A stretch of 64,000 bases of DNA from Polyangia bacterium (GCA_030429545.1 JAUIFF010000022.1:62001-126000), one strand, 5' to 3'. Shown: positions 54,355 through 63,989, numbered from the stretch's first letter. Translations and numbers: made by a program. The notes: a model not told the origin generated them from the letters alone.

Positions 54355-55083
54355 ATGCCGAGCCAGTCGAGCAAGTCGAGCGAGTCGAGCCAGTCGAGCC
54401 AGTCGAGCGAGTCGAGCAAGTCGAGCCAGTCGAGCAAGCTGAGCAAGTCGAGCCAGTCGAGCAAGGGATTGCGCGTTGACGACGAGGGGGTGGCGCGGTG
54501 TTTTTGGTGCGGCGACGACCCCGGCTACATCGACTATCACGACCACGAGTGGGGCCGACCGGTGGCCGACGACCGGACGCTGTTTGAAAAACTGTGTCTA
54601 GAGGGGTTTCAGGCCGGGCTCAGTTGGCTCACTGTCCTGCGCAAGCGCCCGCGGTTTCGCCAGCAGTTTGCCAACTTTGAGCCGGCTAAGGTTGCCCGGT
54701 TTAACCGCCGCAGTGTCGAACGCCTGCTTCGCGATCCGGGGATCATTCGCCACCGGGGGAAGATCGAGTCGGCGATCGCCAACGCCAAACACACACTTGC
54801 GATCCAGGCAGAGTTTGGCTCGTTGGCCGCCTATCTGTGGCGGTTTGAACCCAAGGCCAAGGATCGCCCGCGGCGGATGACCGTGCGTGCTCTCAAACAA
54901 TTGACCCAAACCCCGGCATCCAAGGCCCTCAGTAGCGATCTTCGGCGGCGTGGGTTTTCGTTTGTCGGGCCGACCACCATGTACGCGTTGATGCAAGCCA
55001 TGGGGCTCGTCAACGATCACATCGAAGGTTGTCACGTGCGCGCGGCGGTTGACCGCGATCGTCAGCAATTTGCGCGTCCGTAG
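54355..55083 (+). CDS. tag: DNA-3-methyladenine glycosylase I with Ser-rich N-terminal repeat
   Basis: Tag removes 3-methyladenine from alkylated DNA. The zinc-snap residues Cys and His are in VARCFWCGDD, DYHDHEWGRPV and LVNDHIEGCH. LFEKLCLEGFQAGLSW is the conserved core. The C-terminal SFVGPTTMYALMQAMG is also typical. Before the usual start at about residue 47 there is a 37-residue low-complexity tail of SSQ, SSK and SSE triplets, encoded by 9-base repeats. ATG 54355 has no alternative that removes the tail cleanly. The tail may be a recent gain. Confidence 0.92.
   Translation: MPSQSSKSSESSQSSQSSESSKSSQSSKLSKSSQSSKGLRVDDEGVARCFWCGDDPGYIDYHDHEWGRPVADDRTLFEKLCLEGFQAGLSWLTVLRKRPRFRQQFANFEPAKVARFNRRSVERLLRDPGIIRHRGKIESAIANAKHTLAIQAEFGSLAAYLWRFEPKAKDRPRRMTVRALKQLTQTPASKALSSDLRRRGFSFVGPTTMYALMQAMGLVNDHIEGCHVRAAVDRDRQQFARP
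54358..54468. repeat. 9-bp tandem repeats at the tag 5' end
   Basis: About eleven to twelve units of GTCGAGC(A/C/G)A, coding Ser-Ser-(Gln/Lys/Glu). Units remain in frame. Confidence 0.9.
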
Positions 55084-55931
55084 CTGGCTGCAGCGGTCGG
55101 TGCAAGCACTGTCGGGCGTCGACTACGGCGACGGCGAGCTCCATGGGCCAAAGAGTCGTCGAACCACAGCAGTCGGGTGGACGCGGCCCATCCGAGTTTG
55201 CATTCGCTTCTCCAAGTTGTTGAGTATACAATTTTTCCCGGTGCAGGCGCTCGCTCAGTGCCACCCTGCGCCGACTCGACATCTCTGAACAGCCATCGCC
55301 GGTCAAGCTTCGCGCCGGTACCGGGCGCAAAGTACTGCAATATGTGTTGACCGGCGAGCGCAATAGGGCGAGTTGGCGACACCGCCCGTCGGCAAGGCGT
55401 TCACCGTTTACTTGGATATACATGATTTTGCCGACGCGATGTCGAGTTGTGTGAGTCGTTCGCCCCGGAATTTGGAACCTGGCTGCGAGGTCGACAGACA
55501 TGCCAAGGCAATAAGGACGACGGCAGTTTTCGCAGGGCGCAACATGTCGGCAGGGGTGGGCGAAGGGTCCTTGTTGTCGCCAGTCGACGGTCGCAGGCGC
55601 GCAGGTGTGTACCTCCAAGAATCCACACGTCCCGCGGGCCGAAAAAAACTTCCAAATCTATTGACGATTATTTGAATCCCGGCTACAAGTGCTGCGTTAG
55701 CGTGTTCACATATTTTTTGGTGAACACCAAAGGTCCACGTCAATGAAACCCTTCACGTCACATAACAGAGTGCAGCGCCCAGGATTGGCGACGGTACTCG
55801 GCAGCATTGCCCCCACAGCGGGCGATCTGTGCTCGTGTTGAGGGTTTCCCGGCGTGTAGACTTCCAGACCTAGTCTTCGCTGCATGTCGGGGCCCCCCGA
55901 CACAGGACAGGCCGAGCACCCGAGCAAACAC
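55084..55931. other. Gene-poor region before tRNA-Thr
   Basis: No strong gene in 850 bases. A 45-residue minus-strand frame (55408-55545) has a lipobox-like LIALAC but no ribosome site, so I do not call it. The region has AT-rich words such as GAGTATACAA and GGATATACATG near 55224 and 55418. Confidence 0.35.
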
Positions 55932-56003
55932 GCTGGTGTAGCTCAGTGGGAGAGCTCCTGCCTTGTAAGCAGGTGGTCGTGGGTTCGAATCCCACCGCCA
56001 GCT
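55932..56003 (+). tRNA. tRNA-Thr (anticodon TGT)
   Basis: Acceptor GCTGGTG and CGCCAGC pair with one G-U. The anticodon stem-loop CCTGCCTTGTAAGCAGG reads TGT, which decodes ACA. T-arm GTGGGTTCGAATCCCAC. CCA is not encoded. Confidence 0.96.
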
Positions 56004-56214
56004 ATTGTCGGCACTTTTGTGATCGACACGGGACACGTATGTCTCGAGTGCGTTCTGTACACATTCGATCTAAGGAGTACAGATTTTGAGTCCGCAAATC
56101 ACAGCGTAGCACGTTGAAGACTGCTGACAGCCTTGTCGCTGTATCACCGGAACATGTACACGCATGTAGCCGTCAGTCGAGTTGTACCTGCACATCTCGC
56201 AAATTATCGAGTAC

Positions 56215-56570
56215 GAGCTGGGTTGGTATCGAGTTAGAGCTGGGTGTTATCGGGTTGTTATCGCTATTAGCTGGGTTATCGGGTTGGTATCGCGTTTTTA
56301 GCTGGGTGTTATCGAGTTGGTATCGCGTTAGATGTTGGTATCGCGTTTTTAGCTGGGTGTTATCGAGTTGGTATCGAGTTAGAGCTGGGTGTTATCGAGT
56401 TGGTATCGAGTTAGAGCTGGGTGTTATCGGGTTGGTATCGTGTTTGTAGCTGGGTGTTATCGGGTTGGTATCGAGTTAGAGCTGGGTGTTATCGAGTTGG
56501 TATCGAGTTAGAGCTGGGTGTTAGCGAGTTGGTATCGAGTTAGAGTTATCGTGTTTTCTGGGCGTATCGG
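56215..56570. repeat. 32-bp minisatellite, about eleven units
   Basis: The unit is near GAGCTGGGTGTTATCGAGTT plus GGTATCGAGTTA. Units differ by 1-3 bases and some lack the second half. They are contiguous with no spacers, so this is not a CRISPR array. No coding function is seen. Confidence 0.92.
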
Positions 56571-56587
56571 TTGATTATGTGTGGCCC

Positions 56588-56741
56588 AGTAGCTATCGGG
56601 TGGACGGGCGTTGCTCCTCGCAAGGGCGGCGCCCGTTTTTTTGGCCTGGCCGGGGCCGGTCGCACTGGGCCCGGCACCCGCGGATGTTGTTCGTTTTTGC
56701 TACGGCCGAGCTATCGTTGGACGGGCATTGCTTTGCGCAAG
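56588..56741 (+). repeat. Pair of ~32-bp direct repeats
   Basis: AGCTATCG(GG/TT)(T)GGACGGGC then TTGCT and GCAAG occurs near 56591-56622 and 56709-56740, 118 bases apart. The first copy is part of a terminator. Confidence 0.6.
56604..56642 (+). terminator. Plus-strand terminator with no gene before it
   Basis: ACGGGCG (56604-56610) pairs with CGCCCGT (56630-56636), then T7. The nearest upstream gene on this strand is tRNA-Thr, 600 bases away, with the minisatellite between. Confidence 0.6.
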
Positions 56742-56869
56742 CCGATCGGCGGGTTCCCGGACGTGCTGCTCCCGATACTCGGGGATGGATGGTTTCCGGG
56801 ACATGAGCAGGCGCGGCTGTCTCGGCCAGCGCGGTTTGCTCGACCAGCTCTCTGCCTGCGGATTTGTCG

Positions 56870-57883
56870 CTATTCGTCGCTGTCGTCGTCGTTGTCGTCG
56901 TCGACTTCAGTGGGCTGCGCCGGTGCCTGCTTGGCCTGGGCTTCGCGAATGCCTTCGGTAATGCGGTCGGGGTTGTAGTAACTCCACATCTCAACGACGA
57001 CTTCATCGGCAAACCGATAGACATCGACGCGGGGGATCGTAAAGCTGGCCCCGGTTGCCGGAATGTCGTTGAACACACCAGTATGGGTTCCGCCGAGCTC
57101 GTATTCGACGGCGACGTAATCCCCGGCCGCCCACGATTGTTTGAGTTCAAACCGGAGGTCGGGAAACGCTGCGACCTGTTGTTCAAAGTCGGTTTTGAGG
57201 GCGTCAAAACCGTTGATGGTCTTGCCCTGGGCGGTGTCGTGGACAACCACCGAAGGCGAGGTGACACGCTTGAGATCATCCCAGTTGCGGTGTGTCCACG
57301 TGATGTAGAGATTTTCGGCGACCGCCTTGTTGAGGTCGTTGGACATCTCGTCGATGCTTTGGACCGCATCGGGCAGCGTGGGTGCTGGCGGCAGGTTGTC
57401 GACCACCCCATCGAGGGTCCGGGTGACCATCGAGAGGTTGGAGATCCGGTCACCATCGAACTCGACGATCACCACAAATCCGCTGCCGGTCGCACCACCG
57501 CTGGTTTTGACCCGCATGCCCTCGGCCACCACAGCCCCGAACTCGCCGACAAACACGCGCGCGAGTGCGATGCTTCCGGGCAGTTTTCGCAGGTACCGCG
57601 AGACGATCGCGCGACCCTCTTCCACGGCCTCGTCACCGTTGACCCGCAGTGTGAGATCCGGGGTGCACAGTTCCATGGCGGCGTCGACATCACCGCTCGA
57701 GAACTTCTCGAAAAACGTTTTGACAACCGCGGCCGCCTTGGCGGGGTCGTCTTCGGCGTCGCCAAAGTTCACACCCGAGCCAAACTTCTCGGGGCGCTTG
57801 CCATCGTCGGGCGCGACCGTCTCCTGGCGTTCACAGCCGGGGAGCGCAGACAGGCAAAGAGCAACGAACAGACAAGCGCGCAT
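56870..57883 (-). CDS. Lipoprotein with two NTF2/SnoaL-like domains
   Basis: The signal ends ALPGCERQ. Two SnoaL-like domains follow: about 50-165 (VVKTFFEKFSSGDVDAAMEL and FVVIVEFDGDRISNLSM) and about 190-310 (TWTHRNWDDLKRVTSPSV and FTIPRVDVYRFADEVVVEM). The C-terminus is Asp-rich. SnoaL folds hold small hydrophobic ligands or act as cyclases and isomerases, but here no catalytic residue can be assigned. It is likely a periplasmic or outer-surface ligand binder. Confidence 0.82.
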   Translation of the reverse strand: MRACLFVALCLSALPGCERQETVAPDDGKRPEKFGSGVNFGDAEDDPAKAAAVVKTFFEKFSSGDVDAAMELCTPDLTLRVNGDEAVEEGRAIVSRYLRKLPGSIALARVFVGEFGAVVAEGMRVKTSGGATGSGFVVIVEFDGDRISNLSMVTRTLDGVVDNLPPAPTLPDAVQSIDEMSNDLNKAVAENLYITWTHRNWDDLKRVTSPSVVVHDTAQGKTINGFDALKTDFEQQVAAFPDLRFELKQSWAAGDYVAVEYELGGTHTGVFNDIPATGASFTIPRVDVYRFADEVVVEMWSYYNPDRITEGIREAQAKQAPAQPTEVDDDNDDDSDE

Positions 57884-58100
57884 GGGTATGGACCTCCTCG
57901 CACCGATCGGTGCAGCCTACGTCTATCATAGACCATGCATTTACATATGATTTTGCGGTGCCGGTTGGTGGGCCGAACGTCGCACTTTGTGTGCCGGTCA
58001 TGAGCTTGAAACGACGGTTTGGAGGGCGCCGTGGGCAATTTTCGGGGGGCGATATTCTTTCCACCCGGATCGGCCTGTCGCTGCCACTACATGTGTGGGC

Positions 58101-58544
58101 ATGCGAACAATGTCAGCTCTCGCAGTTTTTTCGCATACCAGCGTGTTGGCGCTGGCCGCGTGTTTGGTGGGCGGATGTTTCACCAGTGAGATACTTGTGG
58201 CCACCGGCGCCGACCAACAGGCGGATGGGTGGGGCGATAGCCTGGCCGACGACTCCGATACCGGGGGAGAGACCGACGGATGGGACGAGCCGACGGTCGG
58301 GGATTCGGGCAGCGACTCAGACGGGGACGAGCCGGATTTGAGCCGTCGACCACTTCTGTGCGGCAACGGAGAGGTCGATCCCGGCGAAGACTGTGACGAC
58401 GAAGGCCAATCCGAGATCTGCGACATCGACTGTACCGCACCGGAGTGCGGTGATGGGCTGGTCAACCCCGACGCCGGCGAGGTCTGCGACCCCGGGGTAG
58501 AGGACGGACCAGCCTGCGATGAGACCTGCGAAGGCCCGATGTAG
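58101..58544 (+). CDS. Small Cys-rich DUF4215-type lipoprotein
   Basis: ATG 58101 gives a signal with lipobox VGGCFTS. The 147-residue protein has an acidic linker and Cys-rich units CGNGEVDPGEDCDDEG and CGDGLVNPDAGEVCDPG. It has no C-terminal module, unlike its relatives, so it may be a truncated paralogue or a stand-alone Cys-rich protein. Confidence 0.75.
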   Translation: MRTMSALAVFSHTSVLALAACLVGGCFTSEILVATGADQQADGWGDSLADDSDTGGETDGWDEPTVGDSGSDSDGDEPDLSRRPLLCGNGEVDPGEDCDDEGQSEICDIDCTAPECGDGLVNPDAGEVCDPGVEDGPACDETCEGPM

Positions 58545-59204
58545 CACGGCCACCGATGTTCCGCGCGGTCTCGATTTTGCATGATGATGCAATCATATTG
58601 GGTGGTGTGGCCGGTCGGATTTTCCGTGTTGGCGGCGAGGTCGATGGGGATCCAAGGAGATGCGAGGAAAAATGCGCGTGGCGTGGCCAATGATCGTGCA
58701 TTGAAACGCGCGGGGCGTGTCGGCATGACTGTACAATGAAATTCGCCGGCGCACGGCCGGCTTGCCCGCGTTGCCAGTGAGGCCCGCGACAGGCATTTTC
58801 CGAACCCTTGTTGCCGGCGTCGCAGCCCGGTTTTGGGATGAAATCTCGATGATTATGCAATGAAGTGCGAGAGTTACATCGTTGATGATTGTGCAATGAA
58901 CGACAATGACGCGCATGCTCGCCGGGTGTGCGATGCCACGCGACAGTGGGCGTCGGCCAGGGGTGCACTGTCGCAAGGTCGATGCGGATACGATACGAAA
59001 CCGTAGCGGAGCGACCGGCGAAGCCATGCTCGCAGTTGACCACGGGAAACCCACCGATGCGGTTGTTGGTGTAGAAAACGAGCAAACGCGCTGTTGTTGG
59101 CGCGAACGCCCGTTTCGTTGGCATATTCAATGAACATGCAACTAGCCTGGGCCGAGGCCAAGACAGTCTGACCGCGGCCGGAGCCTATCGTGCGTGCAAC
59201 GACG
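58545..59204. other. Gene-poor region with 15-bp TGATTRTGCAATGAA repeats
   Basis: Five copies occur at 58582, 58691, 58726, 58850 and 58886, with a part copy near 59122. Two pairs are 35-36 bases apart. No coding gene is supported. Confidence 0.7.
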
Positions 59205-61340
59205 CTACTGCGGGTTGATGACCTTCTGGTTGAGACCACCCGGGTAGGCGTAGGAGTCGTACTGATCGAAACCGACGACCGTGACGCTAAAGTCGGCGTC
59301 GCCTTCGAGGGTGTGGACCCCGTCGGCGACGTTGATCCGCGCAACTTCCCAGTCGGTCGGGTCGTTTTGCGGGCCAACGGCGACAAACTGGTTTTGTGCA
59401 ATCGCCTGGCCATCGAGGGTGATCGTCGCGGCGCTGGGCTTGGTGACCACGAGGTAGTCGTTGATCCAGTTGGGTGGTACCAACACCACGTAGTTGGGAC
59501 GGTACTGCTCGACCGGAACCGCCTGTGACATCGCCGGGTCGCCGGTCCCTGCTCCCCCGGAGTTTTGCGACGACATGTACTGCATCACCGAAATCGGTTT
59601 GTCGGCACTCACCCAATAATCCCCGGGGTTTTGTACCGAGCCATCGACCGCGAGCTCGACAAACTCGCCGGCGTTGAGCATGAGGTTTTGCGGGCCGATG
59701 CCGGTGAGATCTGCATGTGCATCGATCGTGACCATGGTCTGGTCCTCGGCGGCAAAGATGTGCCAGTACGAGGGCTCAGGGTTGTTGTTGTTGCGCGGGG
59801 CAAACCGCGAGGCCACGTATTCGAGGCCCCAGGTTTGCAGGCCAAACGTCTGTTCCTCGATGTGGTCGCAGCAGCAGGCGGCATTGACCGACGGCACGTT
59901 GGCACAGGTGTGCGAAGAAAACACCGAGATCGGTTTGTCGGAAGTGATGTAGGAGCCGTTAAACCCGCCTGTCCCTTCAAACTGGGCAAAGTCGCCTTCG
60001 TTGAGCACCGGCAGGTTGTAGGGCTGTCCCGCCTGCAGGGCCGGCAACCCGCCGCCGGCGCTGGTTGTGGTTGTCGGCGTGAGCGTGACCTGGGTGTTGT
60101 CCTCGGTGGCAACGATTTGGATCTCGGGGCGCAGGAAGCTGTTTTGGCCCCACCCGACCACGTAGTAGAACTGGTCGAGGGCGGACAGCGGCAACAGCAA
60201 CGAGGCGTCGCTGGTAAACGAACTCTGGCCGTTGATCGGCTGAAATTGGTAGGCGATGATCGGCACGTCCGAGACGACCTTGTAGGCGCCGCGGTTGTTG
60301 ATCCCGGTGAGGTCGATATGGCGGTCGGGCAGGTCAAACTGGTGGAGCGTTCCCGGTGCCACCTGTTGTGATTGGATCACGGCGTAGGCGTTGCCATTCC
60401 ACTGCTGCACCTCGACGTTGGCCGTGGCCATGTCGTCGACGTTGCTGACCACGACCGAGTATTGGAGGTTGTCGTAGCTGTTGTGGTTGTCGGCATCGAT
60501 CGCGTAGTACAGGCAGCCGACCGAGGCGTTGTTTTGCTCGGCGATTTCACACAGGGTCAGGCAGGCGCCACCGATGCAGTTTTCCTCGGGGTTGCAGTCG
60601 GTCGGGGTCCATTCGCCCATGTCGTTGCAGGTCTCGTAGGTATCGTTGTCGATACACTTGGTGGAGCCTTCGAGGCACCCAAACACGCATTGGTTGGAGC
60701 ATGCGTCGTCGTCGACCGCGTTGCCGTCGTCGCAGGTTTCGACGCCCTCCCAGATGTGGCCATCACCACAGCTGGCAGCCGCACAGTTCGACAGGCAGTC
60801 GTCGGTTTCGATGTCATTGCCGTCGTCACAAAGCTCGCCTTCTTGGACCACACCATCGCCACAGGCCGCAGGTACGCAGTCGTTTGAGCAGGTGTCGTCA
60901 TCGACCTGGTTGCCGTCGTCACAACCCTCACCGGGGCCGACAAAGCCATCCCCGCAACTTGCGAGCTCACAGGTGTCGAGGCAGGTATCGTCGTTGGCCG
61001 CGTTGCCGTCGTCGCAATCTTCACCGGCTTCGACCACACCGTTGCCACAAACCGGGTCAGGATCTCCGGTAGTCGGGTCTCCGGTGGTCGGGTCGGACGT
61101 GGTCGAGGTCCCCGTCATACCCATGGTCTCGCCCATGGTTGGATCGCCGCTGGTGGTAGTCGTCGGCCCGGCCGTCGTCGAAGTCGTCTCCGGCGAGGTC
61201 GTGCCGGGGTCGGTGTCTGAGGTCGAGGCGTCGGTCGCAGATACTGCGGTATCGGACATCCCGTCTCCACAGGCGGCGGTCATCAACGCCACGCAGGTCA
61301 AGGCAAGGAGATTGTGAGGGGGCGTCCGAACAGTTTTCAC
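59205..61340 (-). CDS. Lipoprotein with DUF4215 repeats and IgGFc-binding-type domain
   Basis: The signal ends in TAACGDG. A Thr-rich linker and five DUF4215-type units (about 95-225; CGNGVVEAGEDCDDGN and so on) precede a 430-residue C-terminal region. It contains PGTLHQFDLPDR, DVPIIAYQFQPINGQ, FSSHTCANVPSVNAACCCD, KPISVMQYMSSQ and RPNYVVLVPPNW, the order found in the IgGFc-binding N-terminal domain (PF17517-type). It is probably surface-exposed and binds protein or glycan. The GTG start lies just below the 61362-61380 palindrome. Confidence 0.88.
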   Translation of the reverse strand: MKTVRTPPHNLLALTCVALMTAACGDGMSDTAVSATDASTSDTDPGTTSPETTSTTAGPTTTTSGDPTMGETMGMTGTSTTSDPTTGDPTTGDPDPVCGNGVVEAGEDCDDGNAANDDTCLDTCELASCGDGFVGPGEGCDDGNQVDDDTCSNDCVPAACGDGVVQEGELCDDGNDIETDDCLSNCAAASCGDGHIWEGVETCDDGNAVDDDACSNQCVFGCLEGSTKCIDNDTYETCNDMGEWTPTDCNPEENCIGGACLTLCEIAEQNNASVGCLYYAIDADNHNSYDNLQYSVVVSNVDDMATANVEVQQWNGNAYAVIQSQQVAPGTLHQFDLPDRHIDLTGINNRGAYKVVSDVPIIAYQFQPINGQSSFTSDASLLLPLSALDQFYYVVGWGQNSFLRPEIQIVATEDNTQVTLTPTTTTSAGGGLPALQAGQPYNLPVLNEGDFAQFEGTGGFNGSYITSDKPISVFSSHTCANVPSVNAACCCDHIEEQTFGLQTWGLEYVASRFAPRNNNNPEPSYWHIFAAEDQTMVTIDAHADLTGIGPQNLMLNAGEFVELAVDGSVQNPGDYWVSADKPISVMQYMSSQNSGGAGTGDPAMSQAVPVEQYRPNYVVLVPPNWINDYLVVTKPSAATITLDGQAIAQNQFVAVGPQNDPTDWEVARINVADGVHTLEGDADFSVTVVGFDQYDSYAYPGGLNQKVINPQ

Positions 61341-61361
61341 AATAGCGCCAGTTTATCTAAA

Positions 61362-61380
61362 ACATGTCTTTTTGGACATG
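61362..61380 (-). promoter_or_regulatory. CATGTC-N6-GACATG palindrome upstream of the IgGFc-binding lipoprotein
   Basis: Perfect CATGTC/GACATG arms at 61363-61368 and 61375-61380, 22 bases before the start. It matches the 22293 site at 18 of 21 bases. Likely operator. Confidence 0.5.
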
Positions 61381-61463
61381 ATTATGCTGGAGCTAAATGC
61401 ATGTGCATGCAGTCGCCACATGGGTTGCCAGCCAGCCGGCAGGCCGGCGGACAACGCCAGTGT

Positions 61464-63086
61464 TTAGTCGCGCTTCCACCACTTTTTGCCCTTGAGAATT
61501 GGGGCGGCGTGGATACTCGAACCCATCTCGACATCAAAGTCGTCGTCCTCGTCGACGATTTCCCCCCGGGTGATACTGCGCGACGACTCTTCAATGTCGA
61601 TTTGCAGGCTCGGGTGATCCTCGGGCGAGGGGACGACAGGGTGCGAAGCTGTGTTGCGCTGACTGACAAGGCGACGGGTTTCGCTTTCGCCAAAGCGGCT
61701 GGCGAGCGTGCGAATAAACGAGCCCATCCACGGCTTCATGGCATCGAGTTCGCTTTCGATGACGTCGCCGGTGACCATGATCAGGGTGCACCCGGTGATC
61801 GCAACCACGCTGGCGGTACGCGCCGATTCGGCAAAAATCGCGGTCTCGCCAAAGACTTCGCCCGGCCCCAAAACACGCAGCGACACACGGTCGCCGTCGA
61901 TGATCCGATAGACCTCTAGTTGACCAGAGACGACGATATAGGCCGCGTCGCCAACTTCACCCTCGCGGATCACGTGGGTGCCGGCTTCGTAACGCACGGT
62001 CGGGAAGTTGCCACCACCACGCAGGAGGCGTTGGATGTCGTGCTTGAGTTCTTCGACGCTTTGGTAACGCTCGCTGCGACTCGGCGCGAGCGCCTTCATC
62101 GTGATCCGCACCAGCTCGCGGGGAAACACGCCGCCACCGGTGCGTTCGTCGAGCGGCACATAGTCGGCGCGTTGGGCCTTTTTGATGGCTGCGAGGCCGG
62201 TTTTGGCGACATAGGGCGGACGCCCGGTCAGGACCTCGTAGAGCACGGCGCCGAGTGAGAACACGTCGGAGCGGGGGTCGAGGGTCGCGATTTTTGCCCG
62301 GGCTTGCTCCGGCGACATATAGGCCGGGGTGCCAAATACAAGCCCCTTGGTCTCGGCCTCGGACAGTCGCGGAAGATCGTCGCGGGCCCAGTGTTTGGGC
62401 CGCTCACCACGGGGGTGCATCAACGTCGCGCCACCCCAGTCCATCAGGTAGACCTCACCGAAGTCGCCGACCATGATGTTCTCGGATTTGATGTCGCAGT
62501 GGAGCACGCCCCGCGAGTGGGCAAAGGCGAGGGCATCACAGACTTTGACAACGACTTCGAGGACGTTGAGCAGGCGGTCGTGGTCGTCGCGACGCGGGTT
62601 GTCGCGCAACATCTCGGACAGACTGCGGCCCTCGACCAACTTCATGGTGAAGTACAGGTCGCCACCGTCGTCGCGCCCAACTTCGTGTACAGGCACAATG
62701 TTGGGATGGTTGAGCTGCCCGGTGATCTGGGCCTCGCGGATGAAGTTGCGGACCAACAGCGGCTGGTTGTAGGTCTTGGCGTGCAGGCGTTTGATGGCCG
62801 CCCGTCGCAACAGGGCTCGGTCAAATACCACGCCGATCGAACCCGTGCCCCCGCGGGCGATCTCCCCCTCGTATTTCATCCGCTCGCGGACTTCGGGGAA
62901 CACATGCTCGATCATCTCGAGCACACGCGGGGCATCGATGGTGGTGGTGACTGAGGTCTCTTCGTCGCCAAACCCGGTGCGTATCGAAGAGTGACGATTG
63001 GCGCGGACCGGGGCGTGGCGTCCGGTCGGCAGGTTGCCGATGGGCTTCCACGTACCGCGTGGACGCTTTTTGTCGTCGCTTGCCAT
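61464..63086 (-). CDS. Ser/Thr protein kinase with cyclic-nucleotide-binding domain
   Basis: The kinase domain (about 65-345) has GEIARGGTGSIGVVF, AIKRLH, HCDIKSEN near 194 and GTPAYMSPEQA. The R of HRD is Cys, and DFG is DWGGA, so this is a non-RD and atypical kinase, though it may still be active. Residues about 355-450 form a cNMP-binding-type domain (GDAAYIVVSGQLEVYR, LGPGEVFGETAIFAESART) with the Glu and Arg of the phosphate-binding cassette. Regulation by cAMP or cGMP is likely. No TM helix. Myxobacteria have few known kinases of this combination. Confidence 0.9.
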   Translation of the reverse strand: MASDDKKRPRGTWKPIGNLPTGRHAPVRANRHSSIRTGFGDEETSVTTTIDAPRVLEMIEHVFPEVRERMKYEGEIARGGTGSIGVVFDRALLRRAAIKRLHAKTYNQPLLVRNFIREAQITGQLNHPNIVPVHEVGRDDGGDLYFTMKLVEGRSLSEMLRDNPRRDDHDRLLNVLEVVVKVCDALAFAHSRGVLHCDIKSENIMVGDFGEVYLMDWGGATLMHPRGERPKHWARDDLPRLSEAETKGLVFGTPAYMSPEQARAKIATLDPRSDVFSLGAVLYEVLTGRPPYVAKTGLAAIKKAQRADYVPLDERTGGGVFPRELVRITMKALAPSRSERYQSVEELKHDIQRLLRGGGNFPTVRYEAGTHVIREGEVGDAAYIVVSGQLEVYRIIDGDRVSLRVLGPGEVFGETAIFAESARTASVVAITGCTLIMVTGDVIESELDAMKPWMGSFIRTLASRFGESETRRLVSQRNTASHPVVPSPEDHPSLQIDIEESSRSITRGEIVDEDDDFDVEMGSSIHAAPILKGKKWWKRD

Positions 63087-63176
63087 AGGCCGGGGAAAGT
63101 CTCCGATCTTCTACCACACCCAGATTCGGGAGTTGGCTCGCCGAAGCTACTGTCGGGAGGCCGAGAAAATTGCCGG

Positions 63177-63989
63177 ATGTTCTTTACTTGCGATCTCGAC
63201 CCTTCTACAAGAACGCCCGTGCTCCCCAGGGCGCTACTCGTGTCGGTGGTTACGGTGTTGGTCGCGCTGCTCGGGTGTCGTTCGAACGGCGGGACCGCGA
63301 CCTTAAACGTCTACGCCGCGGCTTCGTTGACGGATGCATTTGTCGACCTAGAGCAGGCGTTTGAGTCTCAGCATCCGGGGACCGATGTTTCACTAACGCT
63401 TGCCGGGAGTCAGGTGCTCCGTCTTCAGATCGAGCAGGGGGCGGCCGCCGATGTGTTTGTTTCGGCCAACCAAACTCACATGGATGCTCTGCACAGCGCC
63501 GGGCATGCGGAACCCAGTCGGATCCTCGCCCACAACGAGCTGGTCGTGATCGTGCCGTTGCAAAACCCCGCGGGGCTCGAGACCTTCGCCGACCTGGCCA
63601 GGGCCGAGCGGATCGTGATTGGCTCGGACAATGTCCCGGTTGGCAAATACACAAGCGCCATGCTCGAGCGCGCCGGTGCATCCCTCGGCGCCACGTTTTT
63701 GAACCAGGTTCGTGGGCATATCGTGTCGGAGGAGGGCAATGTTCGGCTCGTGCGGGCCAAGGTTGAGCTCGGCGAGGCCGATGCTGCGATCGTCTACCGC
63801 ACCGATGCGAGCTCGTCCGAGCGTGTGCGGGCGATCGATATCCCGGCGCAACTCAATATTCGCGCCGCCTATCCAATCGCCAAGCTCTCGCGGGCACAAC
63901 ATCCCGAGTTGGCCGCTCAGTGGATGGCGTTTGTCGCCTCTCCCGCTGCCGTGGCGATCCTCGAGAAGCATGGGTTTCGCGGGCCGTGA
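63177..63989 (+). CDS. modA: Molybdate ABC transporter substrate-binding protein
   Basis: ModA binds molybdate or tungstate in the periplasm. The signal ends ALLGCRSN (lipobox). The ligand residues lie in NVYAAASLTDAF, LTLAGSQVLRLQ and GSDNVPVGKYTSAML, and YRTDA follows. Size is 270 residues. A GTG overlapping the stop probably begins modB. Start ATG 63177 (MFFTCDLD) is used; GTG 63240 is an alternative with a tighter signal. Confidence 0.9.
   Translation: MFFTCDLDPSTRTPVLPRALLVSVVTVLVALLGCRSNGGTATLNVYAAASLTDAFVDLEQAFESQHPGTDVSLTLAGSQVLRLQIEQGAAADVFVSANQTHMDALHSAGHAEPSRILAHNELVVIVPLQNPAGLETFADLARAERIVIGSDNVPVGKYTSAMLERAGASLGATFLNQVRGHIVSEEGNVRLVRAKVELGEADAAIVYRTDASSSERVRAIDIPAQLNIRAAYPIAKLSRAQHPELAAQWMAFVASPAAVAILEKHGFRGP

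Noticed and set aside
55408..55545. 45-residue minus-strand lipoprotein-like frame
   Set aside because: A lipobox-like LIALAC is present, but there is no ribosome site, and the rest is unremarkable.
56114..56449. 111-residue plus-strand frame across the minisatellite
   Set aside because: The protein is just a translation of the 32-bp repeat and has no ribosome site.
56215..56570. CRISPR array
   Set aside because: Units are contiguous with no unique spacers, and no cas genes are nearby.
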